A stretch of 64,000 nucleotides of DNA, taken from the NCBI RefSeq assembly GCF_964199755.1, contig NC_133903.1, positions 5,535,001 through 5,599,000 of the forward strand, given 5' to 3'. Positions 1-13,548 of this stretch are shown here, piece after piece; within the stretch, counting starts at the first letter, position 1, and every line of letters starts with the position of its first letter. Source of the stretch: Larus michahellis. Its lineage: Eukaryota; Chordata; Aves; Charadriiformes; Laridae. The notes under the pieces were generated by a model. That model worked only from the letters and a program-made list of their open reading frames with translations, was not told the origin of the DNA and made no database searches. The position numbers were made by a program, and so were the translations under genes.

Positions 1-60
1 ACCCCCCTCCGATCCGTGTCCCCCCCCCCCCGATCCGTGTCCGTCCCCCCCCACCCCGGG
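1..60. repeat. C-rich repeat at the left edge
   Basis: Three copies of ccgatccgtgtccc with C-runs of varying length. It continues past the edge. Confidence 0.6.
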
Positions 61-2619
61 GAGGCTGAGCGGCTGCTGCCGGCTGTGCCGTGCTGGAGGA
101 GGAGATGTGCGGCTCAAACCCCCCCCCCGGGAGCCGGGGAGGGGGGGGGGACAGGCTGCAGTCTGGCTGCGGGTGACTCTCGTCCTCGCAGGACCCCTGG
201 GCTGCGGGACGGATCCTGCCCGGCGTGACGCGCGGGGACGGCTGGCGGTGAGGGTGCGAAGCAGGGCTTGTGCCTCCTGCCTGGGCTCGCTGCAGGGTGC
301 CGTGGGGTGCTGTGGGGTGCCGTGGGGCGCCACGGGCTGCCACGAGCCCACACGGTGCAGAGGGTACAATGCAGCCCCACCGCCACGGCTCTTGTGTCCC
401 GTGGGGGTTCAGGGTGGCTCTCTGCAGCCAGAGTGTCACCTGGAGGGGACAGGCGTTGTGCCAAAGCCGCGTGGACCTTGGGTATAGAACAGGACATGGC
501 AGCCGAGCTGACAGGACCTGTGCTGGGCAGGAGAGATGAATTTCCCCCCTCTCCTGCCTTTGCCGTTGCCCAGCAATTCGGGACAGGGAAGGGCAGGGGT
601 CTGGCAGATGGGGCTCCCTCCCAGGGGGGGTCTCATCACCCCCACTCCCGCTCACAGGCCCCTTTGTGTGGTAAGTGTCTCTGTGACCACATGGAGGTGG
701 TGGCTGTCCCCAAGCCCCGTGTCCCCACGTGGTCCCACAGCGATGCTGTGCGTGGCAGTGGGCTGCTTTGGTGCAGCCGAAAGCTGCTGGGGAGCAGGTC
801 CCTACTGCCCCCATGTCCCTCTCCCAACCCTGGACACCTTTTGGAGCTGCACTTGAGCTCTACATGGATGAAAACAAGAACCACGAGCCCTGGGGACGCT
901 CTCGGTGGCATTTGGTGGCTGTGGGGCTGAGTCTGGCCGGGGAAGAGGATGTGTGAGCAGGACAGGGCTCCACCAGCCCATCGGTTTAGCGCGGAGGCAA
1001 AGCAGTTAACCTGGACATCAGATCTCCCCGAGAATTGTGTATTGACCCCGACGGCGATGCATCAGGAGCGACAGACTCTCCATCATCGATTCCTCTCCTC
1101 CCATCACCAGGTGTCGACACTAACGGTTGTGGAGCCGGCTTTAATTTCAGGCCTCTGGCTCCAAAGCATAACACTTAGCTGTGGTCCCAAGGTGCTGCCA
1201 GGCTTTGCAAACGCCTCCGCGGGCAGGTTGCCATCCTTATTTTGTGGCAGGTATGGCCGGGGGTGGCCGGCTGAGCCAGGGATGGGGCTCGTGGAGGACC
1301 CACGAGCCCTGGGCTCCCCAGCGCCATCGGGCAGGGTGGCCTCCCGAGGTGGCCTTTGGTGGAGGACCCAGGGGGGCACCTGGAGCTCCTGTTTTGCCAG
1401 TCTTTGCTAGGAAAACCCTCTGGTCTGGTCCCCCCGTGCTGTTGGTGCTGAGCAGCAGAGGATGCACCGGGGCTGGGGAGTCCCAGTCCTCCTGCAGCCT
1501 TTGCTGGGTGACCTCGTCTGACCGGGGTGCCTCTTGCCCTCCCCACCTCCGAAATGGCCACGACCAAATCCGATGGGCCACGTGTATGTGTGCCACCCCA
1601 CGGAGACCCGGTGGGGAGGGTGGTGTTTTTCTTGGGTGCCTTGATTTTGGGCAGGATGAAGCTGCCGGCGGGGGCCGGCTGGCACGCCGCCTCTCCTCCT
1701 TCCCAGCATCTTGAGATTTCCGAGACGCACGCAACCAGGCTGAGGCTGAAAAAGCTGCTTGTGGTTCAAGAGCATCTCCTCGACGGAGGAGAGAGGAAGG
1801 CTTTTCATTCCTCCCTTTCTTTTGGAGCTAGCTGAGCTCCCCTCGCCGGTGCAGGGGCTCTTCCCGCTCCCCCCTGCAAGGGAACGTTAAAAGCCAGGGG
1901 CAGCGGATATCTTGACACCCCGTCAATCCGAGCCTTTTACAGCAGCAGTCTCTGAAGGCTGGCACTCTGCTGCACAGAAGAAAACAAGTGAGAAGAGGGG
2001 GGGAGGCGAGAGCAAGCCTTTGCAGCCGGCAATCGATAATTGTAGTGTCAGTCACTGCCTAGGAAGTTCCCACATCCCCACTGTCGCTGGCGGGGGGTGG
2101 GAGTAGGGGAGGGCGAGAGCTCGGCTCTGCCCCGCGCAGCATCGGGCACGGGGCAGGGAGCGATCATGGAGGGCGAGAGCCCGGCCCCGAGCAGGAGCCT
2201 CCCGCTGCATTACTCACCACTTGATGTAGCTTGAACCTTTCAACTCCCTCCCCTTGGGGATGGAGCGGGCTGGGCAGAAGGTGTCGATGGAAAACGCTCT
2301 GCTTTCCGAGGTTTGAGGGTTGGCTGGGGGTTTTTTTCCCCCTTTCCTTCTTTTTTTTTTTTTTTTTTTCCCCTTCCCCACCCCGCTCTGTGTACATTTG
2401 GGGCTCTAATATTCTCCAAAAAAATACAAAAGGAACCCCAAAAAAATACCCAACCCCGCTCCCCCTCGTGTGTGTCTCCGTCTTAGCAAAAGCCGAGGTA
2501 AAAGATCAGGGAATTCTTCCTTTTGTGCGGCTTTCAAGACCAAAGATGCGCCGGTGAAAAGGGGAGGCTCAGAGTACCAGGCACACACAAGTGTTAAAGG
2601 AGAGGCTTCCCTTTTGTCT

Positions 2620-3015
2620 CCAAGGCGATCAGCCGGCGAAGGGATCCACAAATTAATTAAAAATTGCTCTGTCTTGATTGAGTTATTCCTGCTCTCATCC
2701 CACCTGCCTATCAAAAGACTGGGAATGGCAGGAGGAAATTCCTAGTTCTTTCCCAAACAGCTCAGACACGTACTACGGACCGTCTCACTCGCCTTTTATC
2801 CCAGGCAGCAAAGGAAATAAAAAAAGGAAGGGCTGGCGCGGTATCCAAAGAGATCTCTCCCGGAGGATGCGTCCCTCTCCTGCGCTAACAAATGCTGCGG
2901 TGTTTGGACAATTCGGCAGAAAAATGAACAGATTTACATGTCACGCATGGGCCAAATTGTGGTTGTAACTCCATGAAGTTGATGGAGATCCATCGGAGAT
3001 TAATTTGGCCCAAGG
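2620..3015. other. AT-richer block, possible conserved non-coding element
   Basis: Contains homeobox-like AT motifs (attaattaaaaatt) and a perfect 10-bp inverted repeat, gggccaaatt at 2949-2958 and aatttggccc at 3002-3011. Its composition contrasts with the GC-rich surroundings. Confidence 0.3.
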
Positions 3016-4049
3016 TCTGGCGCTCGCTCCGCGGGGAATAGGCTGGATCTCTGCCTTGGTTGAAACAAGAGGTATTCAAATGGGTTTGTTGTGGCTGCAC
3101 TATGCCCAAGTGGCAGAGCCGAGCAAAACTCCCAACCGGTTGTGTCCCTTGTGCCAAAGCGCCATAAATACGCCTCGATCTGTCAAGTCGTGCATGGTCT
3201 CTACCGCGTTTACCGCCGAGAACGTGTTAAGGGCGTAGATTTATACGTAGGGGCTGTACAGAAGTCTCCCTGTGTGCTTTGCTGGGAGGCTTGAACTCCG
3301 TCCCGGCGTCCTGACGCGGGGAATCCTTTCTCCCCACCCATTTATGGGATTTCCACCCAAAACGAGCCTGTGCCAGGACCAAGCTCAACCCCAGCCCAGT
3401 TGAGCCCGGCTCCCAGTCCCAGGGCTCGGGCTCTTTTCTGGTTTGGGGGAGCATCGTCAGTCAGCGCCTCCGAGCTGGGTTCGGGGGGTTGGTTTGCTGC
3501 TTTGCAGTCAGACCTTGCTGCCTCCGCTTTATTGTCATCTCCGCTCTTAGTCACCGCTCGATGCCTCACCAGGGGACACCGCTCCTGCTGCATTTATGGC
3601 AGCCACTAAAATTGGCGCTCGGTGCTTGTGCTCCGGTGGGGAGGGACACTGAGCATCAGGGAGGCTCTGCCCAGCTCCGTTACGGTCCTCGACGTTGCGT
3701 GGGGCGTGCGGAGGAGCTGCAGGGCACGTCGGTCACCGGATGGGTCCCCTGTGCCAGGGACAGACCTCCGGCTCCCCTGGATCCCATCCGGCTCATGCCG
3801 GGAGGGGATATCGGAGCAGTGCTGGAAAGGAGCAGCACCGGCCACATTCTCAGGTGGAGATGGCCAGCGCGTAAATGAAAATTAGATGCTCGATAAAGTA
3901 GGAAAGAATAATTAAAAACGTTCATGGCTGCTGGCTCGCAAAGGCGTGGGCACTCACTGATCTGGCGAGGCACGGCTGTTGTGTGTCCCCCCCCACAAAC
4001 ACCACGTCCTTCAGCTTGGCTGTCGCCGGCTAAACCTCCCGCACCGCCT

Positions 4050-4262
4050 CGTCCTGTGATAGCGTGTCCTTCACCGTGCCTGTCGCTATATGATCTATAG
4101 AACAGGGCTGGCCTGTTCATACCACTGCCTTTCACCAGGCCGGCGACTGGATTCTCCGGAGGAGGCTCTAGTCCTATCATAGCATGTCCTTCACCGTGAC
4201 TGCTGCTGCGCGAGAGGCACGGCGGCGCGGGGCTCTAATACCTTGTAATTCACTGTGACTGC
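4050..4262. repeat. Degenerate repeat built on tccttcaccgtg
   Basis: Copies near 4065, 4185 and 4245 (the last as attcactgtgactgctg), with related flanks such as tagcgtg/tagcatg. Three diverged copies about 60-120 bases apart. Confidence 0.45.
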
Positions 4263-6600
4263 TGTGGCAGGACCTGCACCGCGCTGCGCTGCGGCAGCCC
4301 TTCAAACCCTTTGGCTTCTGCGTCTGCTGCCTGGCTTCGGAGCAAGGACACGCGGTGGGGGGACCTTGGAGGTGCCCCGGGCTCGGAGCCTGCTCCCCGG
4401 CTCCCAGTGGGTGCGGGGAGAGTGCGGAGCATCCCTGGGACACGGTCCCATGCTGGCTCCTGGGTGGTTTGCAGGGTGAGATCCCCGTGAGGAGGGGGTG
4501 CTGGGGGCCAGACCCTGCCCAGGCAGTGGAGAAATCCCCGTCCGAGTGTGGCAGGGTGAGAAATGGCCCTTAGATGCAAGAAAAGCATCCTTCCTCTGGG
4601 TGGTTCTCGGGCAGCATAATAAATGTCAAAAGCCCAGCGCGCACAAAGGAGAAAGGGACGTTTGGCTACCGAGCGCGTTTGTTCCGGGAGCTGATTTACT
4701 TTGAAGACTTAAAGGGTTCTTCGCTGCTTCCCTCTTCGCTGGTTAACCCTGTTCCTTTGCCAGTTAAATAGAAATGTGGCCGCCATCAATAAAGTCCTTT
4801 TGGAGGCTCCGCTGTGGACGTTTGCCATGCCGTTCTCCTTCCCGTAGAGGTGCCGTGCCGGACATCTCTCCCTCTTCCACTGATCCGGTTTAGCTCCTCC
4901 GTGGGCAGACGGCGGCTGTACCTGTGAGCTTTTGCTGCCGTGATAAAGTGAGGGTCCCACAAGGGGCCAGGGTTTGCCAGCCAGGCGATGGAGATCCCCA
5001 GTTCCCACCGCTTCCCCTCCGTGCACACAGGAGCCAGGAGCCGCGGTGTCGGGGACCGGATTCGGGGCTGGTGCTTTGTGTTGCTGGGTTTTCTTTGCAG
5101 GGGAGGCGATGCAAAGCCACGCCGGGATGCTGGAGCCTGCAGGAAGAGTGAGGATGAAGGAGAATATCCTCAGAGGGCTCCCGGGCTGGGAGAAGGGCAT
5201 GTTCAGGGCAAGACGGGTGAGGGGGCAGATTTTCGGAGCTAGCACGATGCTGGAACCGGCCGGGGTGCGGCGTTGCCGGAGGAGCTGGCACCCTGCTGAC
5301 AGGAGCCCCATTTTTCCAAAAGGCGGGGGTTGGCGTCTCCCATTTTGCTCCCGTGCAAATTGGCAGCGACGCCGCTGCTCCTGCTTGGACCGGGGAAAGA
5401 GAAATTTGGCCCGGTGGCTTTTCTTCCTCCCGCTTCCCCCCGCAGCCTGGGCTACAGATCTGCAAACAGCTGTAAGAAGCGCAGAGATCATTAGCTGGAA
5501 GGATCAGATGAGATAGTTTCTTAAAAGGATTGTCTGATTTCTCTATTGATCAGCCTGATTTAAAAGGGGGAGTTGGGTCAGGGGGCATAAATTATCATTG
5601 AAGGAGGGGTGAAGGCCTCAAAGGCTGCGCTGCACTTAGCTGCAGTGCTGAGGAATGTGTCTCTCGGTAGGGACGTGCATAGCTGAGCGCCGTGGCTGCT
5701 GGCCAAGTTGGGTCTCCTCTACACTGAACTGGGAACCGAGTCAAGGGAAGTGCATTTAAACTTGGTTAAAGAGCCTCTCTCCGCCAAACTGGTTTCTGCA
5801 GCCCCCACCGGTATTGCGGGGGGGGATGTTTGTTTGGGGTCGTAGGGGGGCAGGGGGTTGCAATGCACGGCCCTGCTTGAAGTTTGGGGGGCGGCGATGG
5901 GTTGGGGGAGCCGTGGGGTCCCGCTGACTGCGAGCGAGCGAGCTCCCTCCCCAGGGAGAGGATGCTCTCGCCCCGCGGGGACCTGCGACCTCTCCCTGGC
6001 TTTCCCCAGGCTCCCTGTGTGGTCTCCGGCGAGATGTCGAACCACGGGAGGTTTCTGCCTCCCTGGCTATAAAATGAAGCTAATCTGCAACCTGAGGTTG
6101 CTGCTTTCCCCGTTCTTGTGATCCCTGCCCGGGGCTCCCCCATCTCCTGCCACCAGAGTCATGGGACTCGCAGCCTTCACTGCAGCCCCCCCGGCCCTCC
6201 GGCTTGTGGGAAATGGAAGGGGAAAACATCCAGAGAAAATAAGACGCCATCCCCACTGATTGCAGAGGGTCTGGTTTGGGGGACGCCCCATGTCACCTGC
6301 ACCGGCTTGCTGGGCCGCAGCGTATTTGTATCTCTTGGGGTGTGGGAAGCACCCATTTCCCCAGGGAGTCTCACTGTCGCCGCCTTCTCGCTCCTGGAGC
6401 TCCGTCTCGGCCCCCACCGCCCAAACATGGCATCTCCCCGAGCAGAGTCCTGCACGAGCCGGTCGGTGCTTCTTGCTGGTTTGGCGCCTGGTGGGGGTTT
6501 TGGCTGGAGCAGGAGGGGCTCGAGCCTGGGGTGATATGTGCGGCTGGGAGCCGCAGCCCTGCCAGGTGCATGAAAGCCAAGGCCAGCCCTGTGCATCATG

Positions 6601-6655
6601 CTTCTCCTCATCCTCATCCTCGTCCTCATCTTCGTCCTCATCCTCATCCTCATGA
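6601..6655. repeat. TCATCC-type hexanucleotide microsatellite
   Basis: About nine copies of tcctca/tcctcg with point changes. Confidence 0.85.
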
Positions 6656-8039
6656 TGGTGGAGCCTCCTGTGCCTGCATCAGCGCCCATCTCTGCCTTCT
6701 CTTGGGGTTTGCATCTTGCACCTCCGGGGACAGACCACGGGGATCTGTGACAGGGTGATGGCACCCCGACGGGGCTGATCGGGAGCCGGGACAGGCTGGC
6801 TGGCGAGGAGAAGCTGGAGGGACAGTTGCAGGATGCTGCGGCATCCTCTGAAGCGGGTTTGTGCCCTCTCCAGCGCCAATGGGCTTTTTTTTCCTCTTTT
6901 ACTTCGGGCTGTGCTAAAATAAAACGATGCAAGAAACGTGGTTTCTGGCACATCATCATCGGGGTGAACACAAGCAGAGCCGTTCCCGGGAGCTGTGGGC
7001 AGGCACGAGGTGCCCCGGTGAGCGCGGGGTTGGGGCATCTGCCCAGAGCCGGGTGTCCCCAAGCTGGGGACATCTCCCAAAGCTGGGTCCATCTGCCCTT
7101 CCCCAGTGCTGCCCCACACGCCAGCAGTGCCACCAGTGCAGCCGAGGCTGCTGCCCGCCCCGGTGCTGCCCGTCCTCTCGTTCCTGCCCTCCCGTGCACC
7201 CCGTCCCCGTGCATGGAGCCTGTCAGGGATGGCAGCACCATGGTTCCCCGCGGCGTGTGGCTCGGGGCTGGGAGGAGGTGAGGCAGGGCATTACCATGGG
7301 TCACCTCTGCCAAGCAGAGAGCAGGGGGCCGGGACCCCAGCCTGGGGCATGGCCGGGTGCAGGCAGCGTCGGGCAGAGGGTTCAGACCCGGCACAAGGTT
7401 GCGCCAGGGCGGCGGGGGCTCATGGCGTCCCTGTTCTCACCGAGGACGCGAGCATCTCTTCCAAGCATCTGCGCGGCATTGGCCTCCCGGCACGGCTGCG
7501 GTTGTGGCCACCGGCGAGCAGCGGCTGGGCCAGCATTATCCTGGAAATGTCAGCCGAACGCCAGCCCGCCAGCAAGCGCCAGGACGCGGCGGGTGGCGGT
7601 GACTCGGCTTGCTGGCATTGGCTACCATTTTAGAGGAAATGTGGAGCGGCGGGTAATTATTTCTCTTTCTTAATTGAAATTTCAGCCTCAGTGGTTTGCG
7701 AGAGCGGGCGGGAGAAGGAGCACAGGCGAGCGTGGCAGGAACGCGGGGCTCGTCGTGGGCCGAGGGGGAGCATGAGCGTGCCGAGCCCACAGGGTGGCAA
7801 AGCATCCCACGGCTCGCCTGGGGTCCGGCACCGCCGGGAAGGGATTCCCACAGCCCATGGCACGGCCTGCTCACGGTCGCAAAATAAAATCAACCCCAAA
7901 AGGGCAGAGATTTTGCATGTTTTTTAGCGGGGGGGGGGAGGGGGGAGAATGCTTTATTGTTTCTTTATTCCTCTATTTCTGTTTTGCTTCGGATGGAGGG
8001 CCAATTAAATGAAATTACGCGCTGCAGTCTGGCACCCCG

Positions 8040-8250
8040 CACCGGCTCGGAGCAATCAGGTGTAACGCAGCATGGCTGATGAGAGCCAATCAAGATGTAT
8101 AAATGAGGTGTTGACATTCAAACAGCAGGTACCCGCGCCGCCCAGCCGCAGCCGCGCTCGCGGGCTGTCGGGCCCGCGCCACGTCTTCGGGCGCGGGGGC
8201 TGTGACAGGCGGCAGAAAGGGCCGGTGCCCGACGGGGCAGCCGGGCTCCG
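8040..8250 (+). promoter_or_regulatory. CCAAT/TATA-like block next to a CpG-rich stretch
   Basis: CCAAT at 8086-8090 and TATAAAT at 8098-8104 lie just upstream of a CpG-dense segment (8125-8250). The CCAAT-TATA spacing is shorter than usual. It could be a promoter of an upstream RAI1 exon or simply a conserved element. Confidence 0.25.
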
Positions 8251-10534
8251 CTTCGTCTCCATAGCATTTCGTATGAAGCGTGATGGCGGGGAGATGACGA
8301 GCAGCGGGGGGCGGCGGGCACAGGAGCGGGTGGTAGGCATCCCCACCGGGGTCTTTTTGTTGGCAGCCCCCGTGCCCGCTGCCAGTGCATCCCGTGGTTG
8401 AGGAGATGATGCAGCCGCCGAGCCCTTAGCACCGCAGCGGGGTGGGCAGTGAAAATGCTGTTGCATTGGGGAAACTGAGGCACGGGGCAAGCTGGTGGCA
8501 TGCGGGCAGCCCTCCTGGCTCTCAGGCGTGCCGTAGCTGCCGCCGCAGGATGCGATCCCCTCGCTGGGAGGTGGGGACCGGCGGCCTGGCAGCACCGCGC
8601 AGATCGGAGGAGCTCGGAGGCCATCCGGGGAGGAGAAAGCAGCTCCGTGGCGAACAACCTCATCAGCGTTTCCTGTCTCACGATGGAGAAATCGCATGTG
8701 GTGAGAGGCTCTAAAAATAGGCTCAGGCAAACTTTTAACCACATTTGCAGATGTTAAAGGTAAAGCCGGAGCAGCCCTGGGGGAGAAAACATCCCCGGTT
8801 GTGCCTCCCCGGCGTTAACCCTCGGCGCTGCTGGCCCCAGCGCAGCTACGGGGGGAGCCGGACCGGAGGCCAGCAACCCCCGGATGGGCAGCGGGGCCGA
8901 GCCGCCGTCTCGCCGCGCCGCTCTCCTCCGCGTCCCCATTAAGCGTGCCGGGGAGGACATTAGGAGCAGGAGCACGTAGCGGCAGGCTCTGTCTAACAGC
9001 GCTGCCGCCTGACCCTGATTTGTAGCAGGGCTGAGCGGGGAGGTTTGCTGTAGCGTTACAGCTCTTCCTGTGGTAATAGCCCGGCCAGGCGTCACACGCA
9101 CGGCGCTGCCGGTGGCACGGGGAGGCCGCAGCCGCCGGGGCGGATGGGGTGGAAAGGAGAAGCCGCCGTAGCTGGGTCGCGGCACGCTTGCTTGCGAGGG
9201 GAGGGAGGGGGCAGGCTGGGACGCACGCTGCCATGGCGCAAGCGGTGATGCCGCTGGGGTTGCTTCTCCCCGCGGCGGCGGTGCTGGTGACCGGCATGGT
9301 GGCAGGGAACTGTCTGGATGTGCCTGTCTCTGTCCCTGTCCCCACCAGCCCCATGGCCCCGTGTCCAGTGGCTTGTCCTGCACGCAGCAGCCGGGGCGTG
9401 CCGGTGGTGCTGCCATCCCCTCGCTGCCTGCTGGGGCTGGAGTCACTTGGGGACAGTGGCCAGGGCTGCCACGTCCTCTCCCAGCCACCGCATCAGCTCC
9501 CCGATGGCACCCAGGGGACGTTGTTTCACCTCCCCAGTGTCCACCAGGACAAGGGTGACACACTGTCAGCGGGTGCTGGCCCCACACCTGCCAGCGTGGT
9601 GGTCACGGCGAGGTCCCCATCCGCCACCTCTGGGCCATGGTGATCTCTGCGTGGGGACGGATGCATCCCGCTGCCGTTCATCCCCAGGGACTTGCAGCGG
9701 CAGAACTGACCCTGGCAAAGGAAATATGGACCCCAGAGGGTCGAGCCAGGTCCTGGCGTTGCTGCCCTCGGGCTGGCGAGGGTGTTCTGCCCGTGAAAGA
9801 TGGAAGAGGCAGCACTGCCTGCGAGCATCGCTCCACGGTGCCGCGGTCCCCTGTGCCGGCCCTGCAAGCCTGAGCAGGAGAGACCGAGGAACCTTTAACC
9901 TCGCAAACCTGGAAAGTTGACTCAGTCCATCGGAAAGATGAAAAAGCCAGAGCGAGTGAATGATTAAAGGGAAGAAAATGAGATTCCTCAGGTTACCTTA
10001 GCTACCCGCTGGCTGGTGCTGGCAGCTCGCAGGTCCTCGGCACCTCTTGCACGCAGCTGGGTGCCGGCGCATGGCGGGGGGGACACGGCTTTCGCTTCGG
10101 GAGGGGGCTCCCCGGGAGGTTTTTAATAGTTGCTCTTTGTGCAATGGCTGGGGGGGAATCCATCGCTTTCTGTCCGCCATCACCTGGCGTCACCTCTCCT
10201 CCTGCCTGCGACGGCTGCATCCTCACGGCTGGGTTTGGGGTGATGGTTTGTATCGTCATCAGCCTTTACCTGCAACCCCGGAGAAAAACTGCCCTTCTGA
10301 GTTTTATTTAGATTAAAAAAAAGCCCAAAGCCAACCCTCAAACAGGCACGAGCTGCATGGGGCCTTGTGGCCTGATGGCCAGGGTGCCAGGGACCAGCGC
10401 TGGTCCCCAGAGGTCTCCGTGGGCGAGAGCCAGCTGCATCGGGATCGGTGTTTTGGCAAAAGGCATCACCTTGCCGGTAGGGATAATAACCAGGAGGGGG
10501 AGGGGGCCGGGGCAGGCAGACAAGCAAATCCGTT

Positions 10535-10685
10535 TTATCAGACGCCGCATATTTTATGAAAGCACATTTCAGCTCTTCAGCTTTGGAAAGCTTTTCATAC
10601 CCTTTAATTTTCTAATAAAAAGGAATTACGTTTGCTGAAAAGCCAGTAACAAGATTCACTGTCATTGTCTTTTGTACAGACCATA
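10535..10685. other. AT-rich block, possible conserved non-coding element
   Basis: About 150 bases of AT-rich, non-repetitive sequence (from cagacgccgcatattttatg to cattgtcttttgtac) isolated in GC-rich DNA. Confidence 0.3.
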
Positions 10686-12194
10686 ATTCCTGGCTTGGGC
10701 TCCTGCCTGCAGCCCCGTTGTGTGGTCCTAAGGTGTGGGTCCGGTGTGCTGGCAGGGGGGGACAGGGGACAACGGCCGTGCCGGCAGCGGGCAGGGGACA
10801 GCTTTGCCGGCAGGAGCTTGTGGCAGGCGTCCGGGGATGCCGGGGTGAAGAGGAGCACCATGTTCGGTTCTGTGTGTTGACCAGCCGCGCAGGGGCGGCT
10901 CTGGGGCACCTGGACCCGCCGGGCCAGGAGGGCATTTTGTGTCCCCCCCCACCGCAGGACGGGGATTCGGGAGGATGCGAAGGACAGGGCGCAGAGGGGA
11001 GCGGTGCTCGCTGCACCCACACGGCAGCAGGCGCTGGATCAGGCCCCGCTGCTGTGCCTCCCCCTGTGCCATCCTGCCCAGTTTTACACCGGTTTTACAC
11101 CGGTTCCCCTTTATGGGCAGCCTGATGGCGGGGAGGAAGGCTGCTGGTCCCCCCGCTGACCCACCCAGGGTTTTACTCCAGTGGGGAATTGGCTTTATCC
11201 CGGTGGGGAATTGGCACGGTGCCAGCCGGCACTGATCCCTCCTTTGGGTGCAGCAAATCTGTGCGCGCAGGGAGGTGGATCCTCCTCACGTGCTCCTTGC
11301 ATCAGACGGGGTACGGCTGGAGCAGGGACCTGGTGTCTCCCAGCCGGGAACTGCGGGCACTTCCCAAGGGCCCAGGTGCGATGGAGCGGCTGCTCCCCAC
11401 TGCGCCCCGCACTGGCTCCTCTCCAGGGACACCGGCTCCCGCCGATGGCCTTGCCGGGACATCCCTCCCTGGCAGGGGCTGGCTGTGTTTGATGCAGGGA
11501 GGCCATCCCGGTCCTGTCCCCTATGGGAAAAGCCGTCCCCAAAACCCCAGCGACCCGGCGGCCGCTCGCGGGGTGGTGGGGAAGGGTGAGCACTGGCGCA
11601 GGCTTGATTCCCGACGGCTTCGCCTTGGCGAGGGGCACGCTGCTGGTGCGGCGGGTGGGATGGCTCTTGAACCAAAAAACAGGGAATTTAATTGCCTGGT
11701 CGTTGGCCTTGTAATCCCAAGCTCCAGAACCCATGGCACCCCCAAGATCCCGCCGACCACAGGCTGTGCCCGCAGGCAGCATGGCTGGGGCCGGCACCGA
11801 GATCCACCAGCTCCTCCCGGCTCCCCGCAAAGCCCCCGGCACATCCTGGCAGCGCCCGCGGCGGCGGAAGCCCTTCGCGGGCTCGCTCGCTCCCCACGTC
11901 CCTCCCGGGGAGCATCTCTCTCCGAGCGCTCGAGCCGTGGCTCTGCCGCTGCCGCGCGGTCTCCCGGCCGGCTGCCACGTGGCGCCGGAGCCACGATGCC
12001 GCAGCCGCTGGCGCTCCGTCTCCCTCCGAGCTGCTCATTTGAAGTTTCAGCTCGCCGGCTGGTTTCGCGCGGGGGGCGGAGGCGGGGGGGGGATGCAAAA
12101 CCAGCCCGCAAACACCAATAAATATCTTCTACATCCTCTCCCCCCCCTCCCGCCCCCCTCCAATTCTCGTTTTCATTCTTACTTCCCAGCTGGT

Positions 12195-12415
12195 TTTGGG
12201 GGGAGAAACGGGTTTTCAAAGCGTTCCATAAACGTGTGTGTAACAATAGGAAGCGTTGCCTTTTAGCCTGCGGCCGGCACAGTTTTAAATGAGGTCCCAG
12301 GTAGTCATGGTTACCTCTCCTCTTCAGTAAGAGATGACTTTTATTTCCTGCCTTTTGTATTTGCACATCTCAGATATACATTCTCCTAAACCATAATTGG
12401 TATTCACGGATAGAC
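12195..12415. other. AT-richer block, possible conserved non-coding element
   Basis: Non-repetitive sequence with low CpG between two GC-rich stretches. It has no coding potential. Confidence 0.28.
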
Positions 12416-13077
12416 GGGGACGCGGGAGCGAGCCGCCGCGAGAGGGGAAGAGCCAGATGGACGCAGGGGGTGTCAAGGTCTCCAAGCCCCCAAACATCAG
12501 GAAATCTTAATTTCAAGTCATTTTTCCTCCCCTGGCAAGGGCGGGGAGGCAGCCCTGCCTCTCTGCAGCCTCAGGGCTTGTCCTGATCCCACCTCCCTGC
12601 CAGCATCCCGCTTAGCCTGGATGCTGCCCCGGGATTCGGGATTCACCTTGCCTATGAGCAGCCTCTCCTTCTGGAAGGGCTCCCCGGCATCCCGCATCCC
12701 CTCCCGAGCATCCCTCGATCATGCTGAGCTGGGAGGGTGGCAGAGGGGCCGCACCGTGTCCCCCCAGCCCCGAGCAGGGTCCTGCCTTCACGGGCAATGG
12801 GGTTGGGGGGGGTGTGTGTGCGAACCCCGCACCCTTTGGATTTTGGAGGCGAGGAGGGGAAGCGGAGACGCGGGGCCGTACGCTCGCAGCGGGCACAGCC
12901 CGGGGAGCGGGCGCGGGAGGGAGAAGCGCTCGGCGATGATTGATGAAAGATCATAGCCTCATTCCACAGGATCATTGCTCAGAGTGTGGGCAAAGCTGCG
13001 CCTCCCAGGGGGACCATCGCCGGGATGCGTGCGAGCCTGTGTTTCAGGGCAGAGGGGATGGAAAGCTACATATTTTA

Positions 13078-13080
<3 letters not shown>

Positions 13081-13112
<32 letters not shown>

Positions 13113-13126
13113 CTCTCTCTCTCTCT
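13081..13126. repeat. Poly-T then CT microsatellite
   Basis: Two long T-runs split by a C, followed by (CT)7-8. Possibly a retroposon tail remnant, but no body is visible. Confidence 0.8.
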
Positions 13127-13499
13127 AAAGCACCAGGAAAACAAAAACCCAAGCTGTCTAATCAGAGACAAGCAGATTCCACCCACTTCCTTGGAAAACT
13201 TGCATTTGCTAGGAAATCATCTAGCTGCATTTACAGCAAGCAGAGTGCCCCAGCGGTAGCTCGTGCCTTTCTGGCAGGATGATAACCAGCGCTGAACAAT
13301 TATTGCGCTGGAGCGGGAGCAGCAGACATATTGGCTTTTCTCAGCCAGCAGGAAAGAATTTGCAAAACTAAGCAGGCGACTGGAGCAGCTCGGATTTGCA
13401 GCGCTGGATGCGCGGTGCCGGGGATTCGCAGCTCACCAGATTTGCTGGTGGCAGCATATCAGGGACTTGCACACCGCATGCACCTGGGCTCCTATTTAC

Positions 13500-13548
13500 T
13501 TTTTTTTTTTTTTTACTTTTTTTTTTTTTTTCTTTTTTTTTCTTTTGC
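13500..13548. repeat. Interrupted poly-T tract
   Basis: T-runs broken by single A or C residues. A C14-type run and a (CA)n stretch follow at 13670-13700. Confidence 0.8.

Noticed and set aside
6177-7394. 405-codon - strand ORF
   Set aside because: GC-rich chance ORF overlapping similar-length ORFs in other frames and the TCATCC repeat. I recognise no protein family.
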